A stretch of DNA of 37,418 nt from JADJNW01 sp964517145 (GTDB lineage: Bacteria > Bacteroidota > Bacteroidia > Chitinophagales > Saprospiraceae), in contig CAZFBN010000041.1 of assembly GCA_964517145.1 (NCBI GenBank), forward strand, positions 1 to 37,418, written 5' to 3'. Below are positions 1 to 7,919 of this stretch, one piece after another. Numbering within the stretch: position 1 is the first letter of the stretch; every line of letters starts with the position of its first letter. The notes beneath the pieces are model-generated. The model was not told where the DNA came from. It ran no database searches and saw nothing but the letters and a program-made list of their open reading frames with translations. The position numbers were made by a program, and so were the translations under genes.

Positions 1-39
1 TTATTCTTAACCGCTTGGAAAATAATTGAATTTTAATTT

Positions 40-513
40 TTAAACATACTCTAAGCCCGTAGATAGCGCAAATGAAATATTACCGATTAACGCAATTAAA
101 GAAGCCATGATATGCGCAGGCATCTTAGAAGGCACCATTGCGCCATAACCGACTGTCGTAAAAGTCTGAATACTAAAGAAAAACGCTTGTTCAAAATTTT
201 CTAATGGAGTGCCCATTTGAATCCCTGCCACACTTTCTACCCCTAGCAACATGATAATGGATCCAAAAAGCGCATTAATAGCAACGTAATAAGTAAAAAT
301 AAACAGGAAAAATGCAGCCCAGCTCATTTCTACCATGGATTGGTAAGGCGACCAAGCCCGCAAGCCGGTGCGCACCACATTGAAAGAACCATTCGGATTG
401 AGCAGGCGCTCGCCTTTTACCGCTATTCGATTGCCCAGTCCGAAATCTTCTTCGGGCGCACGCCGTTGGCGCAGGATATTGGGAAAGCGGCGGTTATAAC
501 GTTCAATAGCCAT
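40..513 (-). CDS. Kir-type inward-rectifier potassium channel, pore domain only (truncated)
   Basis: The 157 residues match the membrane part of KirBac-like channels. An N-terminal segment with RLLNPNGSFNVVRTG (about 37-50) precedes the slide helix. TM1 is about 62-88, the pore helix leads into the selectivity filter TVGYG at 120-124, and TM2 is about 131-153, ending FALSTGL. Such channels conduct K+ across the inner membrane and normally continue about 150 residues into a cytoplasmic immunoglobulin-like gating domain. Here a TAA stop (40-42) falls four codons after STGL, where family members continue into the linker. The window edge is only 39 bases further on, so the missing domain cannot be seen in any frame. 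A frameshift, a nonsense mutation or a genuine short channel are all possible. The identification is firm; whether it works is unknown. Confidence 0.87.
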   Translation of the reverse strand: MAIERYNRRFPNILRQRRAPEEDFGLGNRIAVKGERLLNPNGSFNVVRTGLRAWSPYQSMVEMSWAAFFLFIFTYYVAINALFGSIIMLLGVESVAGIQMGTPLENFEQAFFFSIQTFTTVGYGAMVPSKMPAHIMASLIALIGNISFALSTGLEYV

Positions 514-553
514 AAGGCAAAAACGTAGGTGTTATAATTAGGGAATGTTCATT

Positions 554-583
554 GATCTAGTGATTTGAGAAATCACTTAGATC
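554..583. other. Inverted repeat between the J-domain and Kir genes
   Basis: Arms GATCTAGTGATTT (554-566) and AAATCACTTAGATC (570-583) pair with a single bulged base around a GAG loop. It lies in the 88-base gap between two minus-strand genes. No T-run follows on the minus strand, so it may be an RNA-stabilising or weakly terminating hairpin rather than a classic intrinsic terminator. Confidence 0.45.
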
Positions 584-601
584 CTTACCGACTTATAAAC
601 T

Positions 602-1258
602 TCAACTAGCCGCAGGTAGTTCAATTCTCAGAAACGCCTGTTTACGAATGGCATAAAAAATGCTAAACGGTTCAATTTCAATGCGTTGCCCCGAAATTAA
701 TAAAGATTTTGCTTTATCTTTGATACGCGGATATAACCATTCCACGATTTTATCAATCGAATCATTTTCGCTAAAAGTCAGATACATGCGGATAGACTCC
801 TGATAACCAATGCTTCTGCCCATATGATCCTCATCTATAATAATGGACGCCTGCGTATCGGGAATTTTAAATTTATCGCCAAATTGCAGCCAACGGTAGC
901 TCGCGCCGAATAAATGATATTTCAAATCTTTGTCAGTGGTGAGAATTTCCATTTTCAACTGATTGGCAGCAAAAACCGCGTGGGCATTCATAAAATCTTC
1001 GCCTTCGTCGCGGGAAAAACCGGCATTGGCAGATTTACCTGATAAAAAAGTTTCAATCTTTTTTGCCAGATCGTCAATCATTTGAAAGCGTTCGGTTGCC
1101 ATTTCGCGCACCGTTTCGTCTTCAAATTTTTCAAAATTATCCGGGTGGTACTTGGCGCGCAATTCTCTTTGAATTTTCTTCAGTTTTTCCAAATCCAATT
1201 CTTCCAACCGCACCCCAAAGTATTTTTCAATCGTCGCTTTATCTTTTTCTGAGAACAT
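602..1258 (-). CDS. J-domain-like protein
   Basis: This is a 218-residue soluble protein with no signal peptide or membrane segment. Residues 1-70 are rich in charged helix and contain the tripeptide HPD at 38-40 in the context KYHPDNF. That tripeptide is the hallmark of J domains, which stimulate the ATPase of DnaK/Hsp70. The preceding helix (about 24-37, LEKLKKIQRELRAK) is basic, as in J-domain helix II. The remaining 150 residues match no family I recognise, and the zinc-finger and substrate domains of DnaJ itself are absent, so it would be a specialised co-chaperone if functional. The start is supported by AAGGAAG about 8 bases upstream and by a TAnnTTTG promoter at 1287-1294. The J-domain reading rests mainly on HPD and the helix pattern. 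Confidence 0.7.
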   Translation of the reverse strand: MFSEKDKATIEKYFGVRLEELDLEKLKKIQRELRAKYHPDNFEKFEDETVREMATERFQMIDDLAKKIETFLSGKSANAGFSRDEGEDFMNAHAVFAANQLKMEILTTDKDLKYHLFGASYRWLQFGDKFKIPDTQASIIIDEDHMGRSIGYQESIRMYLTFSENDSIDKIVEWLYPRIKDKAKSLLISGQRIEIEPFSIFYAIRKQAFLRIELPAAS

Positions 1259-1286
1259 CGTTTTGCTTCCTTAAAATTGGTGAATA

Positions 1287-1294
1287 CAAACATA
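1287..1294 (-). promoter_or_regulatory. Bacteroidota -7 promoter element (TATGTTTG) for the J-domain gene
   Basis: On the minus strand the sequence reads TATGTTTG, a full match to TAnnTTTG. A TTTG lies 16 bases further upstream as a candidate -33 element. It sits 29 bases before the ATG at 1258. Confidence 0.6.
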
Positions 1295-1459
1295 AACAGC
1301 AGCAACCCGTCAAAAAGTTGATTGCGTCAAAAAGATATTTTTAGTCAAAATGTTAAAACTTAACCATTTCTTAATCAAAAGATTGCTCCATTCAAAAGCC
1401 AGGGCTACTAACTTTCCGTTTTTTAAATTTAAATTTTAAATCATTTAAAAAGGATTGTG

Positions 1460-3100
1460 ATGAAAAAAGCGCTACACTACTTATTTTTATTCGTGTTTAT
1501 TGTTTGGAATGGGGCTGCATTTGCCCAAAATTTCAAATTTGAGCGTACAATTATGGTTACGGATACCATCACCGACGAGGATGGGGTAACCTTTGCGGCT
1601 TCAACGGATGATGTGGAGCAAATCAATAATGAAATTGATAATTTGTACGATGATGACCTCGATGTTGGTTGGGAAGGTGACCCTACTGATCAAAATGTAG
1701 TTTCGGTAGGACTGCGTTTTCGCAATATTTATATTCCAAAAGGTGCTCGGATTGATTCGGCTTTCCTGGTTTTGACCTCCCATGAAGGCAAAAGTGCAGA
1801 AGATGAAGCACGTATTACCATTGTTGGCGAAGCGGCAGATCAGGCACAAACCTACAACGAAGAAATGCTTGTGTCTGACCGTGCCAAGACTACAGCTTCT
1901 GTTCGTTGGGTAGTAGCGGAAGAATGGGAACTTTGGGGAATGTACCGTACTCCAGATTTGAAAAACATTTTACAGGAAATTGTAAATCGAGAAGGCTGGA
2001 CTGCTGGTAATGCCCTGGCAATCATGCTTTTTGGTGAAAATCAAGGTCCAAGCGAAGTAGAAAATGCCCGCGAATTTGAATCTTTTGAAAACATTGCCGA
2101 CCCGGAAGACGGTGGCGACGGTCAAAATCATCCTGAACGCATACCGCGCCTGGTGATTTATTACACAGTTGCTTCTGCTGCGTTTGAACGTGCCATCATG
2201 GTGACGGATACCATCACCGACGAAGACGGCGTGACGTTTGCTGCTTCTTCAGATGACGCCGAGCAAATCAATGATGAAATTGACAATTTGTACGATGACG
2301 ACCTCGATGCCGGTTGGGAAGGTGACCCGACTGACCAAAACATTGTAACGGTGGGTCTGCGTTTCCGCAATGTGGCGATTCCACAAGGCGCTATTATTGA
2401 TTCGGCGTACTTGGTTTTGACTTCTCACGAAGGAAAATCGGCAGAAGACGAGGCTCGCATTACAATGGTGGGCGATGATGTGGACAACTCCCCAACTTTC
2501 ACGGAGGATTCACTCATTTCCACCCGGAATCGCACGAATGCTTCTGTTCGTTGGGTTGTAGCGGAAGAATGGGAACTTTGGGGAATGTACCGTACTCCAG
2601 ATTTGAAAAATATTGTACAAGAGATCGTGAACCGCGAAGGCTGGGAAGCCGGTAATGCTTTGTCCATCATTATGTTAGGCGAGAACCAGGGACCAAGTGA
2701 AGTGGAAAACGCTCGTGAATTTGAATCGTATGAAAATATTGCCGACCCAGAAGACGGTGGCGACGGTCAAAACCACCCAGAGCGCAGACCGCGTTTGGTG
2801 GTATATTACTCTTCCCAATCAGGAACGACATCTGCCAGATCAATCTTTACATCCGATGTAAAATCGCTAAAAATATATCCAAACCCAACAAATATAGGCA
2901 TTGTAAAGATCGAATTGGACGCTGAAGCAGCTTCTGTGATCCGTTTGTATAATGTGAACGGGCAGTTATTAAAAGTACAGCGTAATGATTTCGGTAAAGA
3001 CATTCAATTCAATACCGGCAATCTGCCAACGGGTACTTATTTCATTCAGGCTATCCAGGGCAACGAGCAATACATTCAGAAATTGATGATTGAAAAATAA
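1460..3100 (+). CDS. T9SS-exported protein with two tandem domain copies
   Basis: The protein has 546 residues. I chose the ATG at 1460, preceded by AAAAAGGA, over the GTG one codon earlier. A signal peptide (about 1-23, ending FAQ) is followed by two copies of a domain of about 210 residues, at roughly 27-236 and 241-450. Each copy contains VGLRFRN..IP.GA.IDSA..VLTSHE, an acidic DDDLD..WEGDPTDQN stretch and TPDLKNI.QEIVNREGW. This pattern recurs in marine bacterial surface proteins and beside phosphatase domains as a carbohydrate-binding-like beta-sandwich; its ligand is not known to me. The last 80 residues (from about 467: LKIYPNPT...LPTGTYFIQ...QKLMIEK) are a type A T9SS sorting domain, so it is exported and probably surface-anchored or released. 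It is followed by a terminator and looks monocistronic. Confidence 0.85.
   Translation: MKKALHYLFLFVFIVWNGAAFAQNFKFERTIMVTDTITDEDGVTFAASTDDVEQINNEIDNLYDDDLDVGWEGDPTDQNVVSVGLRFRNIYIPKGARIDSAFLVLTSHEGKSAEDEARITIVGEAADQAQTYNEEMLVSDRAKTTASVRWVVAEEWELWGMYRTPDLKNILQEIVNREGWTAGNALAIMLFGENQGPSEVENAREFESFENIADPEDGGDGQNHPERIPRLVIYYTVASAAFERAIMVTDTITDEDGVTFAASSDDAEQINDEIDNLYDDDLDAGWEGDPTDQNIVTVGLRFRNVAIPQGAIIDSAYLVLTSHEGKSAEDEARITMVGDDVDNSPTFTEDSLISTRNRTNASVRWVVAEEWELWGMYRTPDLKNIVQEIVNREGWEAGNALSIIMLGENQGPSEVENAREFESYENIADPEDGGDGQNHPERRPRLVVYYSSQSGTTSARSIFTSDVKSLKIYPNPTNIGIVKIELDAEAASVIRLYNVNGQLLKVQRNDFGKDIQFNTGNLPTGTYFIQAIQGNEQYIQKLMIEK
1913..1965 (+). repeat. 53-bp exact direct repeat, copy 1
   Basis: Identical over 53 bases to 2558-2610. 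It lies at the same place in the two tandem domains of the T9SS-exported protein (encoding VAEEWELWGMYRTPDLKN). The flanking parts of the two domains differ at many third codon positions. Confidence 0.9.
2558..2610 (+). repeat. 53-bp exact direct repeat, copy 2
   Basis: Second copy of the block at 1913-1965, in the second domain of the same gene. Confidence 0.9.
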
Positions 3101-3115
3101 ACTTAGAATATGTTT

Positions 3116-3149
3116 CTGCCTTCGTCAGTGTGGCGGAGGCAGTTTTTTT
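3116..3149 (+). terminator. Intrinsic terminator after the tandem-domain protein
   Basis: CTGCCT (3116-3121) pairs with AGGCAG (3137-3142), and seven T follow directly. It lies 15 bases after the stop codon of the upstream gene. Confidence 0.75.
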
Positions 3150-3150
3150 A

Positions 3151-3215
3151 CTTTGCCACAAAGTCTCAAAGACACTAAATCCCACAAAATATTTTGTATT
3201 TTTTGTGCCTTGGTG
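3151..3215. repeat. Palindromic intergenic element
   Basis: The gap before the receptor gene holds the perfect palindrome ACAAAATATTTTGT (3184-3197), set in longer imperfect arms (CACTAAATCCCACAAAA against TTTTTTGTGCCTTGGTG). The wording (CCACAAAG, CAAAGACAC, GTGCCTTGGTG) resembles dispersed palindromic repeats seen between Bacteroidota genes. I cannot show other copies here. Confidence 0.35.
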
Positions 3216-3279
3216 TTTTTCCCATTGGGATTCCTTGGGAATGTGGCGGAAAATGGAAAGAAGAAAGTTAATATTGATT

Positions 3280-3287
3280 CACCTTTG
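3280..3287 (+). promoter_or_regulatory. Candidate -7 element (CACCTTTG) for the receptor gene
   Basis: One mismatch to TAnnTTTG, 15 bases before the ATG at 3303. No clear -33 TTG at the usual spacing. It supports the start at 3303 over the longer reading that begins inside the previous gene. Confidence 0.4.
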
Positions 3288-3302
3288 CCTTATTTTATTA
3301 CA

Positions 3303-6176
3303 ATGCGTTTATCATTTTACCTCGGTTTTGTTATTTTTATTACAATCCCATTTACCACATTTAGTCAGAATTATACCATCAGCGGCAAAGTGACCGACGC
3401 TGCTACTAATGAGCCGCTGACCGGCGCTTCCGTTGCCATTCTCAATACCTCCCTGGGTACCGTGACCGATGAGCGGGGCGAATTTTCGTTGTCGAATATT
3501 AATACTAAAAATATCACGATTCAAATTGCTTACATCGGCTACGAAAATTATACGATTCAACATGATTTTAATAAAGATCCCAGCCCTGATTTCCGAATTA
3601 AACTGCAATCATCTGCCATCGAGCTAGCCCAGGTGCAGGTAGAAGGCAAAGCCGCCGGGCAAATACGCGCCCTGGTGGAGCAAAAAAAAGCCGAAAGCAT
3701 TAAAAATATTGTTGCTGCCGAACAAATTGCAACTTTTCCTGATATGAATGCCGCCGAAGTCATGCAACGTATTCCGGGCATTACTTTGCAACGCGATCAG
3801 GGCGAAGGGCGTTTTGTGCAATTGCGCGGTACCCCACCGGAACTCACCAATTTCAACGTCAACGGCGAACAAATTCCATCCCCCCAGGGCGGCGTACGCT
3901 ATGTGGGCATGGACATCATTCCTGCCGATCAGATTGATTTTATTGAGGTTTCAAAAGTGATGACGCCTGATATGGACGCCGACGGCATCGGTGGATCCGT
4001 GAATGTGAAAACGAAAGAAGCAGCCGATGAGATTCCTGATGTGCGGGCAACATTGGCTGGAGGTTACAATAATTTGCGTCAAACGCCGAATTATCAGGTG
4101 CAATTCACTTACGGTCAGCGCTTTGGAAAATTTGGTTTTAACCTGAATTCCAGCTTTTTTGAAAACAACCAAGGTTCGGATAATATTGAATACGAATTTG
4201 CCAAAGGTCCATTTTTTGGCAGTCAGGATGCCGGAAAAGACAATTATTTTGTGCAATACCGCGAGGTCCAGCTACGCCACTACGACATCACCCGCACGCG
4301 CATCAGCGTAGCGCCTACGCTCGATTTTCGATTGGGCAAAAACTCCTCTATTTATTTACGGGCGATGTATAATAGTTTTACAGATGATGAAACGCGCCGC
4401 CGGAAAATTTTTGAATTAGACGATGCCATTTCGGAGACTTATTATTTATATGGCGGAATTGTGCATGACGTGCGCGACCGCGTCAAACAGCAAACGCTAA
4501 GCACGATGGCGATTGGCGGGGAACATAAAATTGGTATTGTAACCATTGATTATCAACTGTTCTACGCGCTGGCACAAGAGAAAGAACCAGATCGCCTCGA
4601 ATCCTCTTTTGAAAGTCCAGGACAAGCCATTGCCATTCGTTTTAATGTGGATGACCCGGAGTACCCTCGCGCTGAATATCCGGTAGAGGCACATAAAAAA
4701 AATGCCTTCGATTATGATAATTATACCTTGAATGATTTATTATTTGAGGATAGAATTACTAAAGACATCAATGTAACACCACGTATTAATATTACAATTC
4801 CTTATTCATTTGGTAATAATAGCAGTGGTTATTTTAAATTCGGTGGAAAAATACGGGCAAAAGATAAAGATCGGGACATTCGTTCGCAGCAGTACGGCGC
4901 TTACAATCGTACTTCCAACATTTACCCCGGCGAAGGTCCGAAATTATCCTTGGTTACTGTAAATGATGGCTTTCAGGATGCTAATTTGCTCGATCAGGGC
5001 TATTTAATCGATTACATGCCATCGCCCGGTTTGCTGCGCGATTTTTTTGAATTTAACTCCCAATTTTTTATTTATGATAGAAATGCAACCCGAACCCAAT
5101 CATATGGGGAAGATTATGAAGCAAAAGAGCGGATTTATGCAGGGTATGGCATGATTCGACATGATATTAATAAATTAATGTTAATTGGTGGGGTTCGTTA
5201 TGAAAAGACGGATATTGATTATACCGGTGCCAGAATTTTATTAAACGGCAATCGTTTCCTTGGCATTGACACCCTCACCGACCAGCGTACACATGAATTT
5301 TTATTGCCACAAGTACAGCTAAAGTATTCATTAACAGACAATTTTAATTTACGAGCAGCTTTAACCTATACCTACTCCCGTCCAAATTTTGACGATGTAC
5401 TCCCCTACCGTGAGGAAGACCGCGAAGAAGTAAAATTCGGCAATCCGGCATTGCGTTATCCGCAATCCACGAATATTGACTTTCTGGCAGAGCGTTATTT
5501 TAGAAGAGGCATCCTATCGGGTGGCTTATTTTATAAAAAAATAGATGATTTTATATTTTTCTTTAAACGTTTTGCGCACGAGGGCGATCCCAAAGATTTT
5601 GGTTTAGTGGAAATTACAAAAGCAGTAAATGGAAATAAAGCATCGGTGTATGGCGCGGAATTACAAGCGCAATTCAAATTTGATTTTCTGAAAGGCTTTT
5701 TCAGCAATTTTGGGGTTTATACAAATTATACTTATACCTATTCAGAAGCGCTTATCAATCAGCGTGTTCCGGCAAATTACACGAATGCGGTCGTCGTTTT
5801 TGGCGAAGATGATCTGGATTTTTTTGCGGGCGGCGACAGCACCGAAACGATTTCTTTACCTGGGCAAGCCAAACATACGGCGAATGTGGCGCTGTTTTAT
5901 GATGCCAAACGCCTATTTTTGAGGCTTACCGCCAATTATCACGATGCGTTTTTATCACAATTAGGCGCCGATGCTGATTTGGACGAGTTTTATGATAAAG
6001 AATTCCGATTGGATTTTACAGGCAATTATGATATTACCAAAAATTTAAACTTGTTTGTGGATGTAATTAACATTACAAATACGCCATTGCGCTATTATTT
6101 AGGCACTGAAAATCGTATCAAACAACAGGAGTTTTACTCCTGGTGGGGACGCATGGGTGTTAAATTAAATTTTTAA
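3303..6176 (+). CDS. TonB-dependent outer-membrane receptor paired with a phosphatase
   Basis: The protein has 957 residues. The open frame extends upstream to 3090, but the signal peptide MRLSFYLGFVIFITIPF..FSQ begins at 3303. Residues about 24-110 form a carboxypeptidase-regulatory-like domain (ISGKVTDAATNEPLTGASVAI...GTVTDERGEFSL). The plug domain (about 140-245) holds AEVMQRIPGITLQRD, VQLRGTPPELTNFNVNG and MTPDMDADGIGGSVNV, the style of TonB receptors in the Xanthomonas/Caulobacter subfamily. The rest is a 22-strand barrel ending GRMGVKLNF, with the terminal Phe needed for outer-membrane insertion. It would import a large substrate using TonB energy. The phosphatase gene starts 24 bases downstream, which points to an operon handling an organic phosphate. 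The substrate is inference. Confidence 0.92.
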   Translation: MRLSFYLGFVIFITIPFTTFSQNYTISGKVTDAATNEPLTGASVAILNTSLGTVTDERGEFSLSNINTKNITIQIAYIGYENYTIQHDFNKDPSPDFRIKLQSSAIELAQVQVEGKAAGQIRALVEQKKAESIKNIVAAEQIATFPDMNAAEVMQRIPGITLQRDQGEGRFVQLRGTPPELTNFNVNGEQIPSPQGGVRYVGMDIIPADQIDFIEVSKVMTPDMDADGIGGSVNVKTKEAADEIPDVRATLAGGYNNLRQTPNYQVQFTYGQRFGKFGFNLNSSFFENNQGSDNIEYEFAKGPFFGSQDAGKDNYFVQYREVQLRHYDITRTRISVAPTLDFRLGKNSSIYLRAMYNSFTDDETRRRKIFELDDAISETYYLYGGIVHDVRDRVKQQTLSTMAIGGEHKIGIVTIDYQLFYALAQEKEPDRLESSFESPGQAIAIRFNVDDPEYPRAEYPVEAHKKNAFDYDNYTLNDLLFEDRITKDINVTPRINITIPYSFGNNSSGYFKFGGKIRAKDKDRDIRSQQYGAYNRTSNIYPGEGPKLSLVTVNDGFQDANLLDQGYLIDYMPSPGLLRDFFEFNSQFFIYDRNATRTQSYGEDYEAKERIYAGYGMIRHDINKLMLIGGVRYEKTDIDYTGARILLNGNRFLGIDTLTDQRTHEFLLPQVQLKYSLTDNFNLRAALTYTYSRPNFDDVLPYREEDREEVKFGNPALRYPQSTNIDFLAERYFRRGILSGGLFYKKIDDFIFFFKRFAHEGDPKDFGLVEITKAVNGNKASVYGAELQAQFKFDFLKGFFSNFGVYTNYTYTYSEALINQRVPANYTNAVVVFGEDDLDFFAGGDSTETISLPGQAKHTANVALFYDAKRLFLRLTANYHDAFLSQLGADADLDEFYDKEFRLDFTGNYDITKNLNLFVDVINITNTPLRYYLGTENRIKQQEFYSWWGRMGVKLNF

Positions 6177-6200
6177 CTCATTGATTATCAATTTTAAAAT

Positions 6201-7634
6201 ATGAATTTAAAAAAATTAAATATTATTTGGATTGGAATTTTGATGATACATTTTTTAAATGCTCAAAATCCAACGGTAGATTATTATCCGCCATCTCAGG
6301 TGCCCGACCGCGTTATTTTAAATTATTATGATAATCCGGCTACTTCCATTGCAGTTACCTGGCGCACAGCGGTGAGCGTACCAAAAGGTTATGGACAAAT
6401 TGCCAAAGCCAGCGCTTCTCCCAATTTCGACAGCATCAAAGTGGAAACTGCCAAAACGGAATTGTTGGTTTCTGATTTGAACGCGGCACATTACCATTCC
6501 GTACAATTTTCTGATTTAGAGCCCAATACGCTTTATGCTTATCGCGTAGGTGATAGCACGTTGTGGAGTGAATGGTCGCACTTTCGCACAGCAGCAGCAA
6601 AAGAAGCGCCATTTTCATTCATTTATTTTGGTGATGCGCAAAATGATTTGAAATCATTATGGTCGAGAACGATTCGTCAATCTTACAGCCATATGCCACA
6701 GGCAGATTTTATGCTGCATGCCGGTGATTTGATTAATGTGCCTTACCGCGACCATGAATGGGGTGAGTGGTTTTATGCGGGAGGTTGGATTTATCAAAAT
6801 ATGCCCCAAATTATGACGCCGGGCAATCATGAATATCGCCGACTTACACCAACCCAAAGTGAATTATCCACGCATTGGAAGCCTTCCTTTACTTTGCCAG
6901 AAAACGGACCAAAGGGGCTGGAAGAGACTTGTTATTACATGGATTATCAAAATACGCGTTTTATTTCGATCAATTCGCAGGCTTTTTTATTAAATTCACA
7001 AGACAGCGCTAAACAAGTGGCGTGGTTAAATGAAATTTTAGTAAATAACCCGAATAAATGGACGGTAGTAACAATGCACCATCCCATTTACTCCCCAGCC
7101 TGGGAGCGGGATAATCCAAGATTGAGAAACGGGTTAAAACCATTATTCGATCAATATAATATTGACCTGGTATTACAAGGACACGATCATACCTACGCGC
7201 GTGGTGGAAATAATTTGCCTGTAGGTGTCACGGTGATTGACTCCACCGGACCGGTGTATGTCGTATCCGTCAGCGGACCTAAAATGTACGTTTCCAGCCT
7301 TTTATCGTGGATTGACCGCGCCGCGATGCAGACTCAATTGTATCAAATCATTCATATCAACGGCGACTCCTTAGTTTATGAAGCATTCACTACAATCGGT
7401 GAATTATATGATAAATTTGAAATTGTAAAAAATAATAAAACAGGGCGAAAACAATTTAAAGATTTAGCGCCTGCGGGTGTGCCGGAGCGACTGCCAGAGC
7501 AATTTGCTCGAAGAATGTCGGAGGAAGATTGGGCGCAGTGGGTGACTAATTTTGACAATTATAAATTGCGCAAACAAGTAAAACCCCAAGCGACGACTGC
7601 AAAATCGAAAAAGCAGAAGGGAAAGAAAAATTAA
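6201..7634 (+). CDS. Purple-acid-phosphatase-like metallophosphoesterase, secreted
   Basis: The protein has 477 residues with a signal peptide (1-21, ending LNAQ). A fibronectin-III-like N-terminal domain (about 33-130) precedes the catalytic domain (about 137-400), the order seen in purple acid phosphatases. The five metal-binding blocks are visible: FGDAQND (D145), AGDLIN (D176), PGNHE (N209, H210), TMHHP (H293) and GHDH (H328, H330). Two positions depart from the classic signature. The DxG motif reads DAQ, and the Tyr ligand of GDxxY is Asn179, so the Tyr-Fe(III) charge-transfer colour should be absent. The C-terminus is basic (TTAKSKKQKGKKN) without a sorting domain, so periplasmic location is likely. 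It probably frees phosphate from monoesters for the cell, together with the receptor 24 bases upstream. Confidence 0.9.
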   Translation: MNLKKLNIIWIGILMIHFLNAQNPTVDYYPPSQVPDRVILNYYDNPATSIAVTWRTAVSVPKGYGQIAKASASPNFDSIKVETAKTELLVSDLNAAHYHSVQFSDLEPNTLYAYRVGDSTLWSEWSHFRTAAAKEAPFSFIYFGDAQNDLKSLWSRTIRQSYSHMPQADFMLHAGDLINVPYRDHEWGEWFYAGGWIYQNMPQIMTPGNHEYRRLTPTQSELSTHWKPSFTLPENGPKGLEETCYYMDYQNTRFISINSQAFLLNSQDSAKQVAWLNEILVNNPNKWTVVTMHHPIYSPAWERDNPRLRNGLKPLFDQYNIDLVLQGHDHTYARGGNNLPVGVTVIDSTGPVYVVSVSGPKMYVSSLLSWIDRAAMQTQLYQIIHINGDSLVYEAFTTIGELYDKFEIVKNNKTGRKQFKDLAPAGVPERLPEQFARRMSEEDWAQWVTNFDNYKLRKQVKPQATTAKSKKQKGKKN

Positions 7635-7653
7635 CATGGATGAATAAAACACC

Positions 7654-7697
7654 AATTTAAAGCGTTTTGATATCAAAACATCAAAATGCTTTAAATT
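7654..7697 (+). terminator. Long 18-bp hairpin after the phosphatase gene
   Basis: Arms 7654-7671 and 7680-7697 pair over 18 bp with one G-T wobble and an 8-base loop. It begins 20 bases after the stop codon. No strong T-run follows (ATTACTTTCC), so it may terminate weakly or protect the transcript end. The remainder of the gap to 7919 is AT-rich. It holds AGTACGA motifs (7858-7864, 7872-7878) but no gene. Confidence 0.55.
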
Positions 7698-7919
7698 ATT
7701 ACTTTCCCTCGAATTTCATAATTAAACATTATATTCTTTAATTTTTCCTTTCATTAAAAATTTTTCCACTCCATTCAAACCAATCCCCATTTCTCACCCG
7801 TAACTAAGAACATTACACCGCAAGTCTTGTAGCGCGCGCCCAACTTGCCCATTTTGTAGTACGAGGTTAGAAGTACGATTTTACATTACTATTTTTCAAC
7901 AAACCAAAATTTTGAACGC

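Noticed and set aside
3090..3302. Longer N-terminal extension of the first TonB receptor
   Set aside because: It overlaps the previous stop codon and the terminator, and encodes no signal peptide. The ATG at 3303 gives a proper one.
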